IMG/VR virus record: IMGVR_UViG_3300050821_014047
Span: 1-63,432 of that record
Strand: one strand, 5' to 3'
Source: a virus
DNA length: 63,432 bases
Below are positions 1 to 8,061 of this stretch, in pieces; the first letter of the stretch is position 1; each line of letters begins with the position of its first letter. The notes beneath the pieces were generated by a model. It saw only the letters and a list, made by a program, of their open reading frames with translations. It was not told the DNA's origin and did no database searches. The position numbers and the translations under genes were made by a program.

Positions 1-98
1 CATCGGTCAGACGGGGCAGTTCGCTGACTTCAACTCCATCGTTCAAGGCGACGTTTCGCAGCAGGACTGGCAAATCATCACGCCGGGAGACGCGCCGA
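1..98. repeat. Terminal direct repeat, left copy (circular closure)
   Basis: These 98 bases are identical to 63335-63432. The repeat lies inside a protein-coding gene and the reading frame stays open across the join, which is what an assembled circular molecule looks like. A true short terminal redundancy is the alternative; it would be odd in the middle of a coding sequence. Confidence 0.95.
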
Positions 99-1546
99 CC
101 ATTCAGCCAAACGCTGCCTCGTCTGGGGACGGGTACCTCGACGCGACCCTCGTCAACCCGTCGCTCGGTACCGGGACGTACGTTCTTGAACAGGCGTTTT
201 CGGCTCCGCCTGGCGTAACGTCAATGTCGTTCGAGATCGACGCGACGAGCGGCCCCAACGGGACCAACACATTCCAAATCTTCTTCATGGACACGAGCGG
301 AACCGTCACGCTGGCCTCCGCAAACGTAACGACAACCGGTTTGGTATCGACTTACTCGACCGGGCCCGTGAACGTTACGCCGGGGACGAATTACCGAGCT
401 CGCATTCTTCTCAATTCGGTCACCAATCCGTCGCAGGCGCTCATTAGCCGAGCTCGCGTGAGGGTTCTTGCGGGAACGAACGCTCTCTTTCAAGAGCCGT
501 GGGTGAGGTACAACGCTTCGCCTCAGTTTCTTTGGGACAATGGGCACGATGAGCTCGTGGCGGTGTTCAACTCCACATACAACTACGTGCGTTACCACTC
601 TCCCATGTCTCGTCTGGTGTTTGAGACCGACGCGGACGTTATTGGGATTCAGACAATAAACGTACTCGGCTTCTCTACACCTTCGGGCGGTTTTGCTCAG
701 GTTCTTGTTGTTGTAAACGGTCGACCATGGAAAACGGTCGTTGGTGCGCTAGGGGCGTACGACGTTCAAACCGTCGACCTGCCAGACGGAACCAACACGG
801 TCGAAGTCGTAGCAAGCTGGGGCGAATTTTACGGAGATTCTGTCCCCACTCCCACGGAGCCCATCTACAAATATACGCAGCAGTCATTTCTCTGCTCGGT
901 CATGGCACCGATCGAGGCAGCATTCAAAATTATCATGCCTCCGCAGCCGAACACCAGACTGCTCATTTTCGGTGACTCAAAAGATACTGGATACGCTGCG
1001 ACCATCCCGACCGTGCAGGGATGGCCCGCACTTCTTCGAAAAGATTTTCCAACAGCAAGCGTAGCGATGGAATGTCAGGCTTCCGCTTCGCTATACGCTA
1101 ACGCGTATACCGCAGCGATTCAGCAGGCAACCATCACCAGGATGGTGCAGTATCGGCCCACTACACTGCTGTTTATGCACGGAAGAAATGACTGGGGAGA
1201 TAGCTACCAGTCGGCTGCATCTTATCAGACAATGGTTGAGACGTTCCTATCGGCGTTTCACGCTGTATACCCTTCCTGTTCGATTGTTTGCATATCGACG
1301 TGGCTCGAGAGTACGGCTCAGGAATCGTCGACAAACACGTTTGGCGAAACGCTTCAGCAATACCGAAACGCGATGCAGGCCGCGGCAGCGACGCAGGCGT
1401 ATTACGGATTTTTGGACGGAACTACGATTCCTGGTTGGAATCAGGTCACCAGTCTATACGACGGCATTCATCCGAACGACCAGGGAAGCTACCAGATCGA
1501 AAATTGGCTAGTTCCGTTGCTTGCGATTCCGCAATCGGTAGGGTGA
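1..1546 (+). CDS. Fibre/spike protein with SGNH (GDSL-like) hydrolase domain, main part
   Basis: This is the continuation of the gene that starts at 63249; joined across the 98-base overlap the protein is 543 residues. The N-terminus (starting MRETLARRAKT) is a short helix followed by a Gly/Ser hinge and matches the N-terminus of the next gene. After beta-rich sequence, the C-terminal third carries SGNH hydrolase blocks: GDS with Ser near residue 355, an Asn-Asp near 425-426, and DGIHP with Asp 516 and His 519 as the likely catalytic partners. In fibres such domains deacetylate or de-esterify host surface glycans. An ATG at 224 is only an internal methionine. It is followed after three bases by the next fibre gene. 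Confidence 0.85.
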   Translation, partial: IGQTGQFADFNSIVQGDVSQQDWQIITPGDAPTIQPNAASSGDGYLDATLVNPSLGTGTYVLEQAFSAPPGVTSMSFEIDATSGPNGTNTFQIFFMDTSGTVTLASANVTTTGLVSTYSTGPVNVTPGTNYRARILLNSVTNPSQALISRARVRVLAGTNALFQEPWVRYNASPQFLWDNGHDELVAVFNSTYNYVRYHSPMSRLVFETDADVIGIQTINVLGFSTPSGGFAQVLVVVNGRPWKTVVGALGAYDVQTVDLPDGTNTVEVVASWGEFYGDSVPTPTEPIYKYTQQSFLCSVMAPIEAAFKIIMPPQPNTRLLIFGDSKDTGYAATIPTVQGWPALLRKDFPTASVAMECQASASLYANAYTAAIQQATITRMVQYRPTTLLFMHGRNDWGDSYQSAASYQTMVETFLSAFHAVYPSCSIVCISTWLESTAQESSTNTFGETLQQYRNAMQAAAATQAYYGFLDGTTIPGWNQVTSLYDGIHPNDQGSYQIENWLVPLLAIPQSVG

Positions 1547-1549
1547 GAA

Positions 1550-2587
1550 ATGAACAACGTGCTATCCCGCAGGGCAAAGACAATCGCCGACGAAGCTCTC
1601 CTTCGGTCGGTTCACAACGGCGGTGGCGGCGGCGGTATCACGCAGCTGACGGGAGAAGTCATGGCCGGCCCCGGGTCCGGAGCTCAGGTCGCGACGGTGG
1701 CCGGTGGGTACGAAGGGGCCTTGTATGTTACGCCAACAGGCAACGATACGACCGGCAACGGTACGATTTACAAGCCATACGCAACGATCTCCAAGGCGCT
1801 TCTGGAGGCTGCCACAGGCGCCAGCATCGCCACTCCAGCCACCGTGCTCGTGGGCGCCGGAACATACGCTGAAAGCTTGCTGCTGCCGCCTAGCGTTACG
1901 GTCATTGGTATAGATCCATCACAGACAGTGGCCATAACCGGAGACGTTTCGCTCTCCTCTGGCTGGACCGGCCTATCTGACCAAGAGCAGACAGGGCTGT
2001 CTAATATCTTCGTAGAAGGAACTACGACAATCGATTGGGCTGCGCAATCTCAAGACAGCGGTATCGTGTTCTTCTTCAACTGCTCCATAGAGGCTATTTC
2101 GGCAACTGGACTAGGTACAGACAACGAAGTCGTATTTGTGGCCTGCTTTATTTCTGGGCTCGGAACATTTACCTCTGTCGAAATGTCAACTCAGAGCTGT
2201 GCTTTTTCAGCAGGAGTTGCGCTGGCCTCAACGGTCAGCCATCCGGCAGAATACCTGTCTAACGGAGACTCGATTACACCTACATTTAGTGTCACGTCAC
2301 CGTCCGGTGGCGATGAATGTACTTTCATTGGACTAGGTACTGCGGTGGCGGGTACCCTCACAATCAACGGCGCGAACACCAGCTATACGACGTCCGCAGA
2401 CGGAATCCCGCTGACCGTTACTCAACTGAACGGTGCTCCTGCTCCGATCATCTCTTCAGGCGGAGCTGGCGCAACCGTTTACACTCCTACCGTTCCCGGT
2501 AACTGGGCTGGCTCGCCGCCAACGACCGTACAGCAAGCACTCGACAGAATCGCAGCGAACACGAGCAACACTCATCCTATTCCATGA
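1550..2587 (+). CDS. Fibre protein with predicted right-handed beta-helix
   Basis: A 345-residue protein. Its first 20 residues (MNNVLSRRAKTIADEALLRS) resemble the N-terminus of the preceding SGNH fibre, followed by a hexaglycine linker and one ITQLTGE...AGPGSG repeat that is also found three times in the fibre at 60192. The middle has YVTPTGND...GTIYKPYATISKAL, typical of the DUF1565/pectate-lyase-like beta-helix entry, and then short repeating strands. The shared N-terminus probably docks on the particle while the helix contacts or cleaves host polysaccharide. No catalytic residues could be assigned. Confidence 0.75.
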   Translation: MNNVLSRRAKTIADEALLRSVHNGGGGGGITQLTGEVMAGPGSGAQVATVAGGYEGALYVTPTGNDTTGNGTIYKPYATISKALLEAATGASIATPATVLVGAGTYAESLLLPPSVTVIGIDPSQTVAITGDVSLSSGWTGLSDQEQTGLSNIFVEGTTTIDWAAQSQDSGIVFFFNCSIEAISATGLGTDNEVVFVACFISGLGTFTSVEMSTQSCAFSAGVALASTVSHPAEYLSNGDSITPTFSVTSPSGGDECTFIGLGTAVAGTLTINGANTSYTTSADGIPLTVTQLNGAPAPIISSGGAGATVYTPTVPGNWAGSPPTTVQQALDRIAANTSNTHPIP

Positions 2588-2943
2588 CCCCAGGCATCGT
2601 CACCTTCCCGAGCAAAGCGACCGTCTCGGTTGACATCGCCGAACGGCCCGAAGAGCAAGCGAAGGGTCTCTCAGGTCGGACGAGTCTCACGGCGGACAGC
2701 GGGATGCTCTTCTGGTTCGGGACGAGGGCCGATCATGGCTTCTGGATGAAGCGCACCCTCATCCCGCTCGACATCGTCTTCATCGATTACGGGCGCGTCG
2801 TGGGCATCTTGACGCTCCAGCCGCTCGATGAGCGTTCGTTCCGGTGCGGAAGGCTTTCTTCGTGTGTCTTGGAAGTGAATGGGGGCTTTTGCGAGAAGAA
2901 CGGGATTTTGGTCGGAGATTCGGCCCAGATCTCTCTCGCGTGA
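2584..2943 (+). CDS. DUF192 family protein
   Basis: A 119-residue protein that matches DUF192 across its length: the RPEEQAKGLSGR element, a GMLFWF strand, the GFWMKRT.IPLDIVFID core, and a final GDSAQI strand. DUF192 proteins are small beta-barrels, usually exported; their biochemical role is not settled. There is no signal peptide here, unlike most cellular members. The ATG overlaps the stop of the fibre gene by four bases, so it is translated with the fibre cassette, perhaps as an assembly factor or minor particle protein. Confidence 0.75.
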   Translation: MTPGIVTFPSKATVSVDIAERPEEQAKGLSGRTSLTADSGMLFWFGTRADHGFWMKRTLIPLDIVFIDYGRVVGILTLQPLDERSFRCGRLSSCVLEVNGGFCEKNGILVGDSAQISLA

Positions 2944-2962
2944 CACTCTCGCGGCAGCCGGC

Positions 2963-3373
2963 ATGAGAGCCTCCCGTCTCGCCAATCCGACCGCTGCCGA
3001 AGCTCTTCTTCGTACCTTCACCCAGCAGAGCTCGGATCCGCCGAGCCCGGACGGAGAGACGGTCCAGGCGGTCGCGTTCACCTACGACAGCTCAAGCCCC
3101 GTCGTCTTCCAGACCATCAAACCAGGGCAAATCATGAATCGGGCGGTTCTTCTCATCGAGGAGGGCTTCGACGATCCGTCGGCGGTCATCGAGTTCGGCA
3201 CGACCGCCGAACCAGGTCTGTTCCTTGCGGACGACGAGTCGACCATCAGCTCACCGGGGCAGACCGAAAACGACACGCTCTATCCCATCGTTGCGACGGA
3301 TTTTCTCATCCTCACGATTTCGCCTGGCGCCTCGACGATGGGATCCGGGATCCTTTTGTACAAGTTGAAGTAA
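2963..3373 (+). CDS. Hypothetical protein of fibre cassette
   Basis: A 136-residue protein not recognised by family. The N-terminus (MRASRLANPTAAEALLRTF) is a short helix that loosely resembles the helix opening the neighbouring fibres; the rest is a predicted beta-rich domain (VQAVAFTY, PVVFQTIKPGQIM, DFLILTISPG). I chose ATG 2963 because upstream in-frame sequence overlaps the DUF192 gene. Its place between fibre genes suggests a small fibre cap or adaptor. Confidence 0.6.
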   Translation: MRASRLANPTAAEALLRTFTQQSSDPPSPDGETVQAVAFTYDSSSPVVFQTIKPGQIMNRAVLLIEEGFDDPSAVIEFGTTAEPGLFLADDESTISSPGQTENDTLYPIVATDFLILTISPGASTMGSGILLYKLK

Positions 3374-3385
3374 CCGGCGTAAGCT
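3356..3385 (+). promoter_or_regulatory. Candidate promoter giving a leaderless message
   Basis: TTGTAC and TAAGCT are separated by 18 bases, and the second box ends 7 bases before the ATG at 3393. No Shine-Dalgarno sequence lies between them. Confidence 0.5.
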
Positions 3386-3392
3386 CTGCCGC

Positions 3393-4211
3393 ATGCCCAA
3401 CGGCGTTTTCTCGAAGCTGCTCGGAACCATCTCCTCCTTCTTCCAATTCGGAGGAACCGCGGGGCCTGGTATCAACGCCAACGGCAGCGCTCTCGAGACC
3501 AAGAACGCCGGCAACAGTGCTTTCGCTGTGCATCGCGGCGCGGTTCCCGTGGGGGACAACGACTTCACGACGAAGGCCTACGTCGACAAGATCGCAGCCA
3601 AACCGCTCCCTGCGAGCCTGCAGTTCAACGGCAACTCAGCGCTTCCGTCGAACAGCGGAACAGAGCAGTACTACGTCGTCACGACCACAGGTACGAACGC
3701 GACCATAGGGCAGATCCTGTGGGACGACGGTTCGGGCACGGGGACCGTTGCGGTCATCGCTGCTGTGACGGGCAACACGATCGTTACGACCGCGGCTTTC
3801 ACAGGCGGAACCATCACGCTCGCCGCCAACCAGATGTACGTCTGGACGGGCTCTGCGTGGCTCGACATCTCTCCGTCTATTTCCGGCGTGACGTACATGA
3901 TCCGTACGGCACTCGCACTCGCTACGGCGAGTTCGGCGACGCAGATTCCTGCGAATGCCATCATTTACGATGCGCGACTCGACGTGACGACAGCCTACTC
4001 GGCGGGCACGACGATTTCACTCGGAATCACGGGCACGGTTGCTCTCTTCATGGCGACAGGCGACAACACGGCAACCGTCCTCGGGCTTTACCAGGTCATG
4101 CAGGACGCGTCGGTGGGGGCTAGCGCTGCGGCCCTCCTGGGGACGGTCACAGGCTCCCCGAGTGTGGGAGCTGCTCAGATGATCGTGCTCTACAGCGTGC
4201 CTAACGCTTGA
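3393..4211 (+). CDS. Fibre-like protein
   Basis: A 272-residue protein rich in Ala, Thr, Gly and Val with alternating strand patterns. It contains TKAYVDK near residue 63, a motif common in tail-fibre and head-decoration proteins, and WTGSAWLDIS, a typical phage fibre turn. The C-terminal 110 residues look like a compact beta domain of the type found in receptor-binding tips. A promoter-like box sits just upstream. The next gene overlaps its stop by four bases and seems to be a partial duplicate of this C-terminal domain. Confidence 0.65.
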   Translation: MPNGVFSKLLGTISSFFQFGGTAGPGINANGSALETKNAGNSAFAVHRGAVPVGDNDFTTKAYVDKIAAKPLPASLQFNGNSALPSNSGTEQYYVVTTTGTNATIGQILWDDGSGTGTVAVIAAVTGNTIVTTAAFTGGTITLAANQMYVWTGSAWLDISPSISGVTYMIRTALALATASSATQIPANAIIYDARLDVTTAYSAGTTISLGITGTVALFMATGDNTATVLGLYQVMQDASVGASAAALLGTVTGSPSVGAAQMIVLYSVPNA

Positions 4212-4752
4212 GTTCGCTCCTCTCGCTTCCGAAGATCTTGGCGCGCGTCTTCGCGCAGACGAGCTTTGGAGCTGTATCGACAGAGCTCGTAGGGATTTCT
4301 CACAGGGATTCCGGTAGGGACACTTGTCGCCGGACGCATCTTACGCGTGAGACTCTGGGGCGTTTCGACGAACATCGCTACCGCGAGCACCCTCACGCTA
4401 CGATGTCGCATTGGAACGGCTACGGTCGGCGCGACAGGAACTGCAGCAAGCACGAACGCGATAGGAGCAAGCTTGGCGCTTGCGACAGCCGCTGCGGCAA
4501 AAACGCTCGTCCCTTGGACCTACTGGGCCGATGTTGCTATTTTGACGGCGGGAACGAGCGGCACGATGCTCGGACAGTGCGGCTTCTCCGGGGGGGCCTG
4601 CGGGAGCGGTCGTGCAGACCGGAGGAGGTCTTACGACAGCCGCCGCCGTGAACACGACTGTGGCGAACAACCTGGAGCTGTCGCTACAACCAGGCTCGGC
4701 TACCGACATCACGCAGACGACGGTACAGGGCGGCACGCTGGAGCTCTTGTAA
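4208..4752 (+). pseudogene. Fibre-tip-like gene with two apparent +1 frameshifts
   Basis: Three reading frames must be joined to obtain one sensible protein. The first runs from 4208 to about 4294, the second from about 4296 to 4596, the third from 4597 to the TAA at 4752. Each switch equals one extra base: one near 4295 and one in the seven-G run at 4590-4596. The joined protein (about 180 residues) has alternating strands (IPVGTLVAGRILRVRLWGV, ASTLTLRC, NNLELSLQPGS) like the C-terminal domain of the preceding gene. Either this is a decaying duplicate, a phase-variable fibre, or the assembly has homopolymer errors. Confidence 0.6.
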
Positions 4753-4769
4753 AGCCACGCGCAGCGTGC

Positions 4770-4798
4770 GTGACCTGTCAAGGGGGCTGAGGTATGCT
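4770..4798 (+). promoter_or_regulatory. Candidate promoter for membrane-protein operon 4822-7311
   Basis: GTGACC and TATGCT are 17 bases apart. The second box lies in TGAGGTATGCTC, which recurs at 17842 and, with one change, at 47481. The mRNA would have a short leader with an AAGGAG ribosome site at 4805 before the ATG at 4822. Confidence 0.5.
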
Positions 4799-4821
4799 CG
4801 CCGCAAGGAGAGACCTTCCCC

Positions 4822-5088
4822 ATGAAGACCCGATCGGCTCGGTACTATCGCTCGAACCCACTCTCAGACACCGAGCTAATCGTCGGCGGTCTCGTCGGCG
4901 TAGCAGTGTTGGGCATAGGAGGCTACTTCTTGTACAGCCACTTTTCGACTGCAGGTCAGGCTGCAGCTCAGGCTGGCACAAACCAACTCACCTCGGGCGC
5001 ACCTTCCGCTGGTGGGGTTGCCGTCCAGGGGGTCGACGCCAACGGCAACCCGACGATCAACGGCTACCCTGTCGTATCTGGGGGCTAG
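4822..5088 (+). CDS. Small single-span membrane protein, RxNPL family
   Basis: An 88-residue protein. A basic N-terminus (MKTRSARYYR) leads into SNPLSDTEL, then a membrane span (about residues 20-39, VGGLVGVAVLGIGGYFLY), then a Gly/Ala/Ser-rich tail. The layout of basic segment, Asn-Pro, acidic residue and span is shared with the next three genes and with distant genes at 25147, 26401, 26647, 28145 and 51656. It is first in a nine-gene run. A virion membrane protein is the most likely role; the function is unknown. Confidence 0.8.
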   Translation: MKTRSARYYRSNPLSDTELIVGGLVGVAVLGIGGYFLYSHFSTAGQAAAQAGTNQLTSGAPSAGGVAVQGVDANGNPTINGYPVVSGG

Positions 5089-5091
5089 CCC

Positions 5092-5403
5092 ATGCGGCGT
5101 CGTAGAGGCTACCACCGTCCGAATCCGCTCGTGGAGGTCGACTCGACCGATCTGCTCATCGGCGGGCTCATCCTCGGCGGCGCTGCCATTGCGGTGGGGT
5201 ATCTGGTTGGAAACGCAACCAGTTCTGCAACGACGAGCTCGGCACCTACGGTCGCGCCTGCAACGACCCCGACAGGCGGAGGTCAGAGCACCAGCGCAAC
5301 TACGTCGACCCCCACGGCCCCAGTTCCATTCCCACCTGCCGGTCACGTCGTAAACAGCACCATCTCTGGAAACGGCATCAACACCGGAGGATCCTTCGCA
5401 TGA
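5092..5403 (+). CDS. Small single-span membrane protein, RxNPL family
   Basis: A 103-residue paralogue in layout of the gene before it: MRRRRGYHRPNPLVEVD, then a span of about 20 residues (LLIGGLILGGAAIAVGYLV), then a long Thr/Ser/Pro-rich low-complexity tail. It is separated from the previous stop by only three bases, and its own stop overlaps the next ATG. No catalytic motif is visible. Confidence 0.8.
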   Translation: MRRRRGYHRPNPLVEVDSTDLLIGGLILGGAAIAVGYLVGNATSSATTSSAPTVAPATTPTGGGQSTSATTSTPTAPVPFPPAGHVVNSTISGNGINTGGSFA

Positions 5404-5819
5404 GACGCCATCGCTACTCGAGGCCGAACCCCCTCTCCGATACGACCATCCTTCTTCTCCTCGGTGGCAGCGTGCTCGCTATCGGTGCCATCGTGCTCTA
5501 CTCGAGCCCAGCGCAAGCCTCGAACGCCTGGCCCGCGTCGCAGTTCACATTGAGTCCCACACAGGAAGCTCAGTCTCCGGGCGGCCAGGCTCAGGTTGGC
5601 GAGTTCGTGATCCTAAACGATTCGACGACGGGGCAGAGCATCATCGTACAGGTCACGTCGACCGACGGTGTCTCGGCTGCAGGGACCGTCGCCTACGCTC
5701 CAACCCTCGCGTCCGAAAGTACGGGCGATAGCGTGATGTTCAACCTCGTAGACGTCGTCGCGGTCGGAACGAGTATTTCACAGCTACAGAGCCAGACCGG
5801 CATCTGGCAGTCGCTGTAG
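5400..5819 (+). CDS. Membrane protein, RxNPL family, with folded C-terminal domain
   Basis: A 139-residue protein. It opens with MRRHRYSRPNPLSDTT and a span at about residues 16-35 (ILLLLGGSVLAIGAIVLY). Unlike its neighbours, the region after the span (residues 45-139) looks folded, with strands such as GEFVILND, SIIVQVTSTDG and VMFNLVDVVAVG, so it could expose a small beta domain on one side of a membrane. Confidence 0.8.
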   Translation: MRRHRYSRPNPLSDTTILLLLGGSVLAIGAIVLYSSPAQASNAWPASQFTLSPTQEAQSPGGQAQVGEFVILNDSTTGQSIIVQVTSTDGVSAAGTVAYAPTLASESTGDSVMFNLVDVVAVGTSISQLQSQTGIWQSL

Positions 5820-5828
5820 GTTTTCGAG

Positions 5829-5999
5829 ATGAAGGACGAGTCGCTCTCGGATACCGAGCTCATCGCGGGCGGCCTTGCGAGCGTTCTCCTTCTAGGACTG
5901 GGGGTATTCCTGGTGACCAAAGCTACGCAGACTGCTACCACGCCAACCGACTCGCTCGAGGATACGACGGCGTTGGCGACGATTGCGACAGTCGTATGA
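5829..5999 (+). CDS. Small membrane protein, 56 residues
   Basis: This short gene reads MKDESLSDTELIAGG followed by a hydrophobic span ending near residue 30, then a Thr-rich tail. SLSDTELIAGG is almost the same as the SNPLSDTELIVGG of the gene at 4822, but the basic residues and the Asn-Pro have been lost, so it looks like a truncated paralogue. Its stop overlaps the next start (ATGATG). Confidence 0.75.
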   Translation: MKDESLSDTELIAGGLASVLLLGLGVFLVTKATQTATTPTDSLEDTTALATIATVV

Positions 6000-6427
6000 T
6001 GGCAGCCATGGCACTCGGAGCGCTAGCGTTGGGAGAGCTACCGCCACCGGCAGAGGGAGACCAGGAACCGATGGGGTTTGGACGCATCCCGCTCGAGCCG
6101 CACCTGTACGGCGCGTGGCCGTTCACAGGTTTTCCACAGCAAGTCTCGATCAACGGCGTGACGTACGTGAAGGCTCGCTACCGCCTGCCGATGAGCGGCG
6201 TTGTGCAGCAGTACCGCGAAAACGTGCCAACAAACGCGCAGCACCTTTGCGTCTACCGAGACGGCAGCTACCTCTGTAACCACATGGACGAGGTTAACCC
6301 CGTCTCGTTCTCCACATGGCTGCAGCACGCCGCAGTCGACACGCCCGGACTGCTCGCCAAGACGCTCGCGATCGCAGGCTTCGGCATTGGGCTCGTTGGC
6401 GGGCTTTTGCTTTTGGAGGACTCATGA
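5996..6427 (+). CDS. Tail-anchored protein of membrane-protein operon
   Basis: A 143-residue protein with a soluble region that contains PMGFGRIPLEPHLYG, a strand-rich middle with a CVYRDGSYLC pair of cysteines, and a C-terminal membrane span (about residues 118-138, LLAKTLAIAGFGIGLVGGLL). The orientation is opposite to its neighbours, whose span is near the N-terminus. PMGFGR resembles the GxGQ-type motif of the structural genes, but lacks Gln. Confidence 0.7.
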   Translation: MMAAMALGALALGELPPPAEGDQEPMGFGRIPLEPHLYGAWPFTGFPQQVSINGVTYVKARYRLPMSGVVQQYRENVPTNAQHLCVYRDGSYLCNHMDEVNPVSFSTWLQHAAVDTPGLLAKTLAIAGFGIGLVGGLLLLEDS

Positions 6428-6681
6428 ACTCCCCGAGCGGTGTCGCTCTCGCCGAGGAGGACCTCATCCTGATCGGCGTCGGGCTCTTCGTACTCAGCGT
6501 CGCGGGTTGGCTCATCTATCGAAAGGTGAACCAGGAGCTCGATATCGTTGCGGATGCTCTTCCGTCCGGCTCTGACGCGCAGTCTGCGGTAAACAACATC
6601 TTCACGGGACCTGCGAACCAAGGCTCGGACGTGATGCCAGGCTCCCCAGACGACCCCGAGAACTATCAGGGGTATGAATAG
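6424..6681 (+). CDS. Small single-span membrane protein
   Basis: An 85-residue protein with a short acidic N-terminus (LAEEDLI), a span at about 12-33 (ILIGVGLFVLSVAGWLIY) and an acidic C-terminal tail ending in DDPENYQGYE. ATG 6424 overlaps the previous stop. It shares LAEE before the span with the next gene, so the two appear to be a tandem pair. Confidence 0.75.
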   Translation: MNSPSGVALAEEDLILIGVGLFVLSVAGWLIYRKVNQELDIVADALPSGSDAQSAVNNIFTGPANQGSDVMPGSPDDPENYQGYE

Positions 6682-6684
6682 ACC

Positions 6685-6960
6685 ATGGGTTTCGTCGACC
6701 TCGCGGAAGAAGAGATCGTCCTGATCAGCGCCGGCGTCGTCATCGTTGGCGTCATGGGATACCTGATCTACCAGAAGGCCTCGAGCGCAGCGGCGTCGCC
6801 GGCAGGGCAGGATTTCCAGCAGGGGCTCATCAACGGACTCGTTCCTTCGCTCGATACGCAACCAGCGACCATCGCCGGCCAAGCCGCGGGTGCTGCAGCC
6901 GGGGCTGTCGCGCCTGTACAAGGAACCAATTCGCCCTCCGCAGGAGGTCCGGGTGCCTAA
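6685..6960 (+). CDS. Small single-span membrane protein
   Basis: A 91-residue protein starting MGFVDLAEEEIVLI with a span to about residue 28 and then an Ala/Gly-rich tail. It resembles the preceding gene (acidic LAEEE, then VGVMGYLIY ending in a Tyr-basic border). Confidence 0.75.
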   Translation: MGFVDLAEEEIVLISAGVVIVGVMGYLIYQKASSAAASPAGQDFQQGLINGLVPSLDTQPATIAGQAAGAAAGAVAPVQGTNSPSAGGPGA

Positions 6961-7183
6961 GCTCGTCAAGTACTCCTCGACCATCGAGGTCGACGACAGC
7001 ACGAAGACCGTGCTGATGGTCGCGGGTGTCGCGACCGTTGGCGTGCTCGGCTACATTCTCCTCAGCAAGCTCCTCCCGAGCGCTCCGACCGCGTCCGCTG
7101 TCAGCTACGCGGCGACCGACGACGCGACATCGCCCGTACCCACGCCGATCGGTACAAGCCCGCTGCCTGTGCCACCGAACTGA
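6953..7183 (+). CDS. Small single-span membrane protein, GTG start
   Basis: A 76-residue protein. GTG 6953 is chosen because CAGGAGG lies directly upstream and the next in-frame starts would remove the basic N-terminus. After VPKLVKYSSTIEVDDSTK comes a span (VLMVAGVATVGVLGYILL), then a Ser/Thr/Pro tail. It overlaps the gene before by eight bases. Confidence 0.7.
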   Translation: MPKLVKYSSTIEVDDSTKTVLMVAGVATVGVLGYILLSKLLPSAPTASAVSYAATDDATSPVPTPIGTSPLPVPPN

Positions 7184-7311
7184 TGATCGTCATCTTCCCG
7201 AAACGCTTCTTTGACGAGCTCGTTCGCGACCACCCTTCGTTCGCCGTGATCTTCTTGCTCTGCGGCGCGACCCTGTTCGGCTTCGCGGTATGGCTGGTGT
7301 TCTGGGGCTAG
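7183..7311 (+). CDS. Short hydrophobic protein, 42 residues
   Basis: The ATG overlaps the previous TGA. The protein has a short amphipathic start (MIVIFPKRFFDELVRDHPS) and a C-terminal span (FAVIFLLCGATLFGFAVWLV). It ends against the convergent gene at 7308-7634, so the membrane operon stops here. Confidence 0.65.
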   Translation: MIVIFPKRFFDELVRDHPSFAVIFLLCGATLFGFAVWLVFWG

Positions 7312-7634
7312 TAGTTGTTTGGATCCACTCCGCGCCATACGGGGAGGTCGACCGTTTGCCCCTTGAGAGCGTGCGTACAGTCTCCCAGGTACTGCACCTT
7401 CCCAGCTCGCACGTAGGAGTGGCACTGTGGGCGTCCGATCGACGCGTCGGCATGGACGAGAATGCTCCCGTCGAATGTCGGAGAACTTTCGTCCCCCGAC
7501 AGCTTCCAACGCGAATCGCACGCGTGAGCATCCTTGCAACCAGGACACCACCAAAACCATGCGTAGTGCTGTCCTGCTTTTTCGTGGTTGGGGCCGTAGA
7601 CCGCTTCGTGTAACCGGCTCACGCGTCGGCCCAC
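7308..7634 (-). CDS. DUF6527-like zinc protein
   Basis: A 108-residue protein with a pattern common in small phage proteins: FWWCPGCKDAHAC, then W-x-hydrophobic-G, PTFDGSILV, CHSYVRAGKVQYLGDCTHALKGQTVDLP. Conserved Cys and His residues suggest one structural metal site. The name DUF6527 is from memory of the pattern; function is unknown. It runs against the membrane operon and follows another minus-strand gene by a 16-base overlap. Confidence 0.7.
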   Translation of the reverse strand: MGRRVSRLHEAVYGPNHEKAGQHYAWFWWCPGCKDAHACDSRWKLSGDESSPTFDGSILVHADASIGRPQCHSYVRAGKVQYLGDCTHALKGQTVDLPVWRGVDPNNY

Positions 7635-7876
7635 TCGGGGCGTCGAGGGCCTACACCGGCCGGATGCTCTGCCTCACCGACGATTCCAACGCTCGCAGGG
7701 AGCCCCGACTGCCACTGCCAGACGACAACACGCCCAGCGACGCTGTTCGCCATGGCGTTCGCAGCTGCGAGAGCTCGCTCGAGGCTCTCCCTTGAGTCTG
7801 TGAAGGGGAACACGTCGTGTCGCGTGGTGCGCGGAAGGGAGTGACTGGTCACCTTGAGGTAGTTCGTTGGACGCAT
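7619..7876 (-). CDS. Hypothetical protein
   Basis: An 85-residue soluble protein; ATG 7876 has GGAGG upstream. It contains TDSRESLERALAAANAMANSV followed by VVVWQWQSGLPASVGIV, a helix then beta-strand arrangement of the sort seen in small phage proteins. Its coding sequence contains a GTGAC-T-GGTCAC palindrome at 7841-7852 similar to operator-like sites at 9590-9660. Confidence 0.55.
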   Translation of the reverse strand: MRPTNYLKVTSHSLPRTTRHDVFPFTDSRESLERALAAANAMANSVAGRVVVWQWQSGLPASVGIVGEAEHPAGVGPRRPEWADA

Positions 7877-8061
7877 CGGGGCCTCCGGACACTCAGATGA
7901 GCACAGCATGTCACGCGGACGTGAACAAGGGCTCTCCGAGGCGTGTGGCGCTGGGATGGGGCATTCTCGCGTTGGTTTTCGCTCGAGCTGGGGTCCATTG
8001 ACAGCAGAATTATGGGTAGTGATAATGGGGGCTATCGCTAACAGTTCCTCGAGGAATGTAA

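Noticed and set aside
7841-8061. Attachment site for the integrase
   Set aside because: The region holds short palindromes only. Without the host sequence an att core cannot be named.
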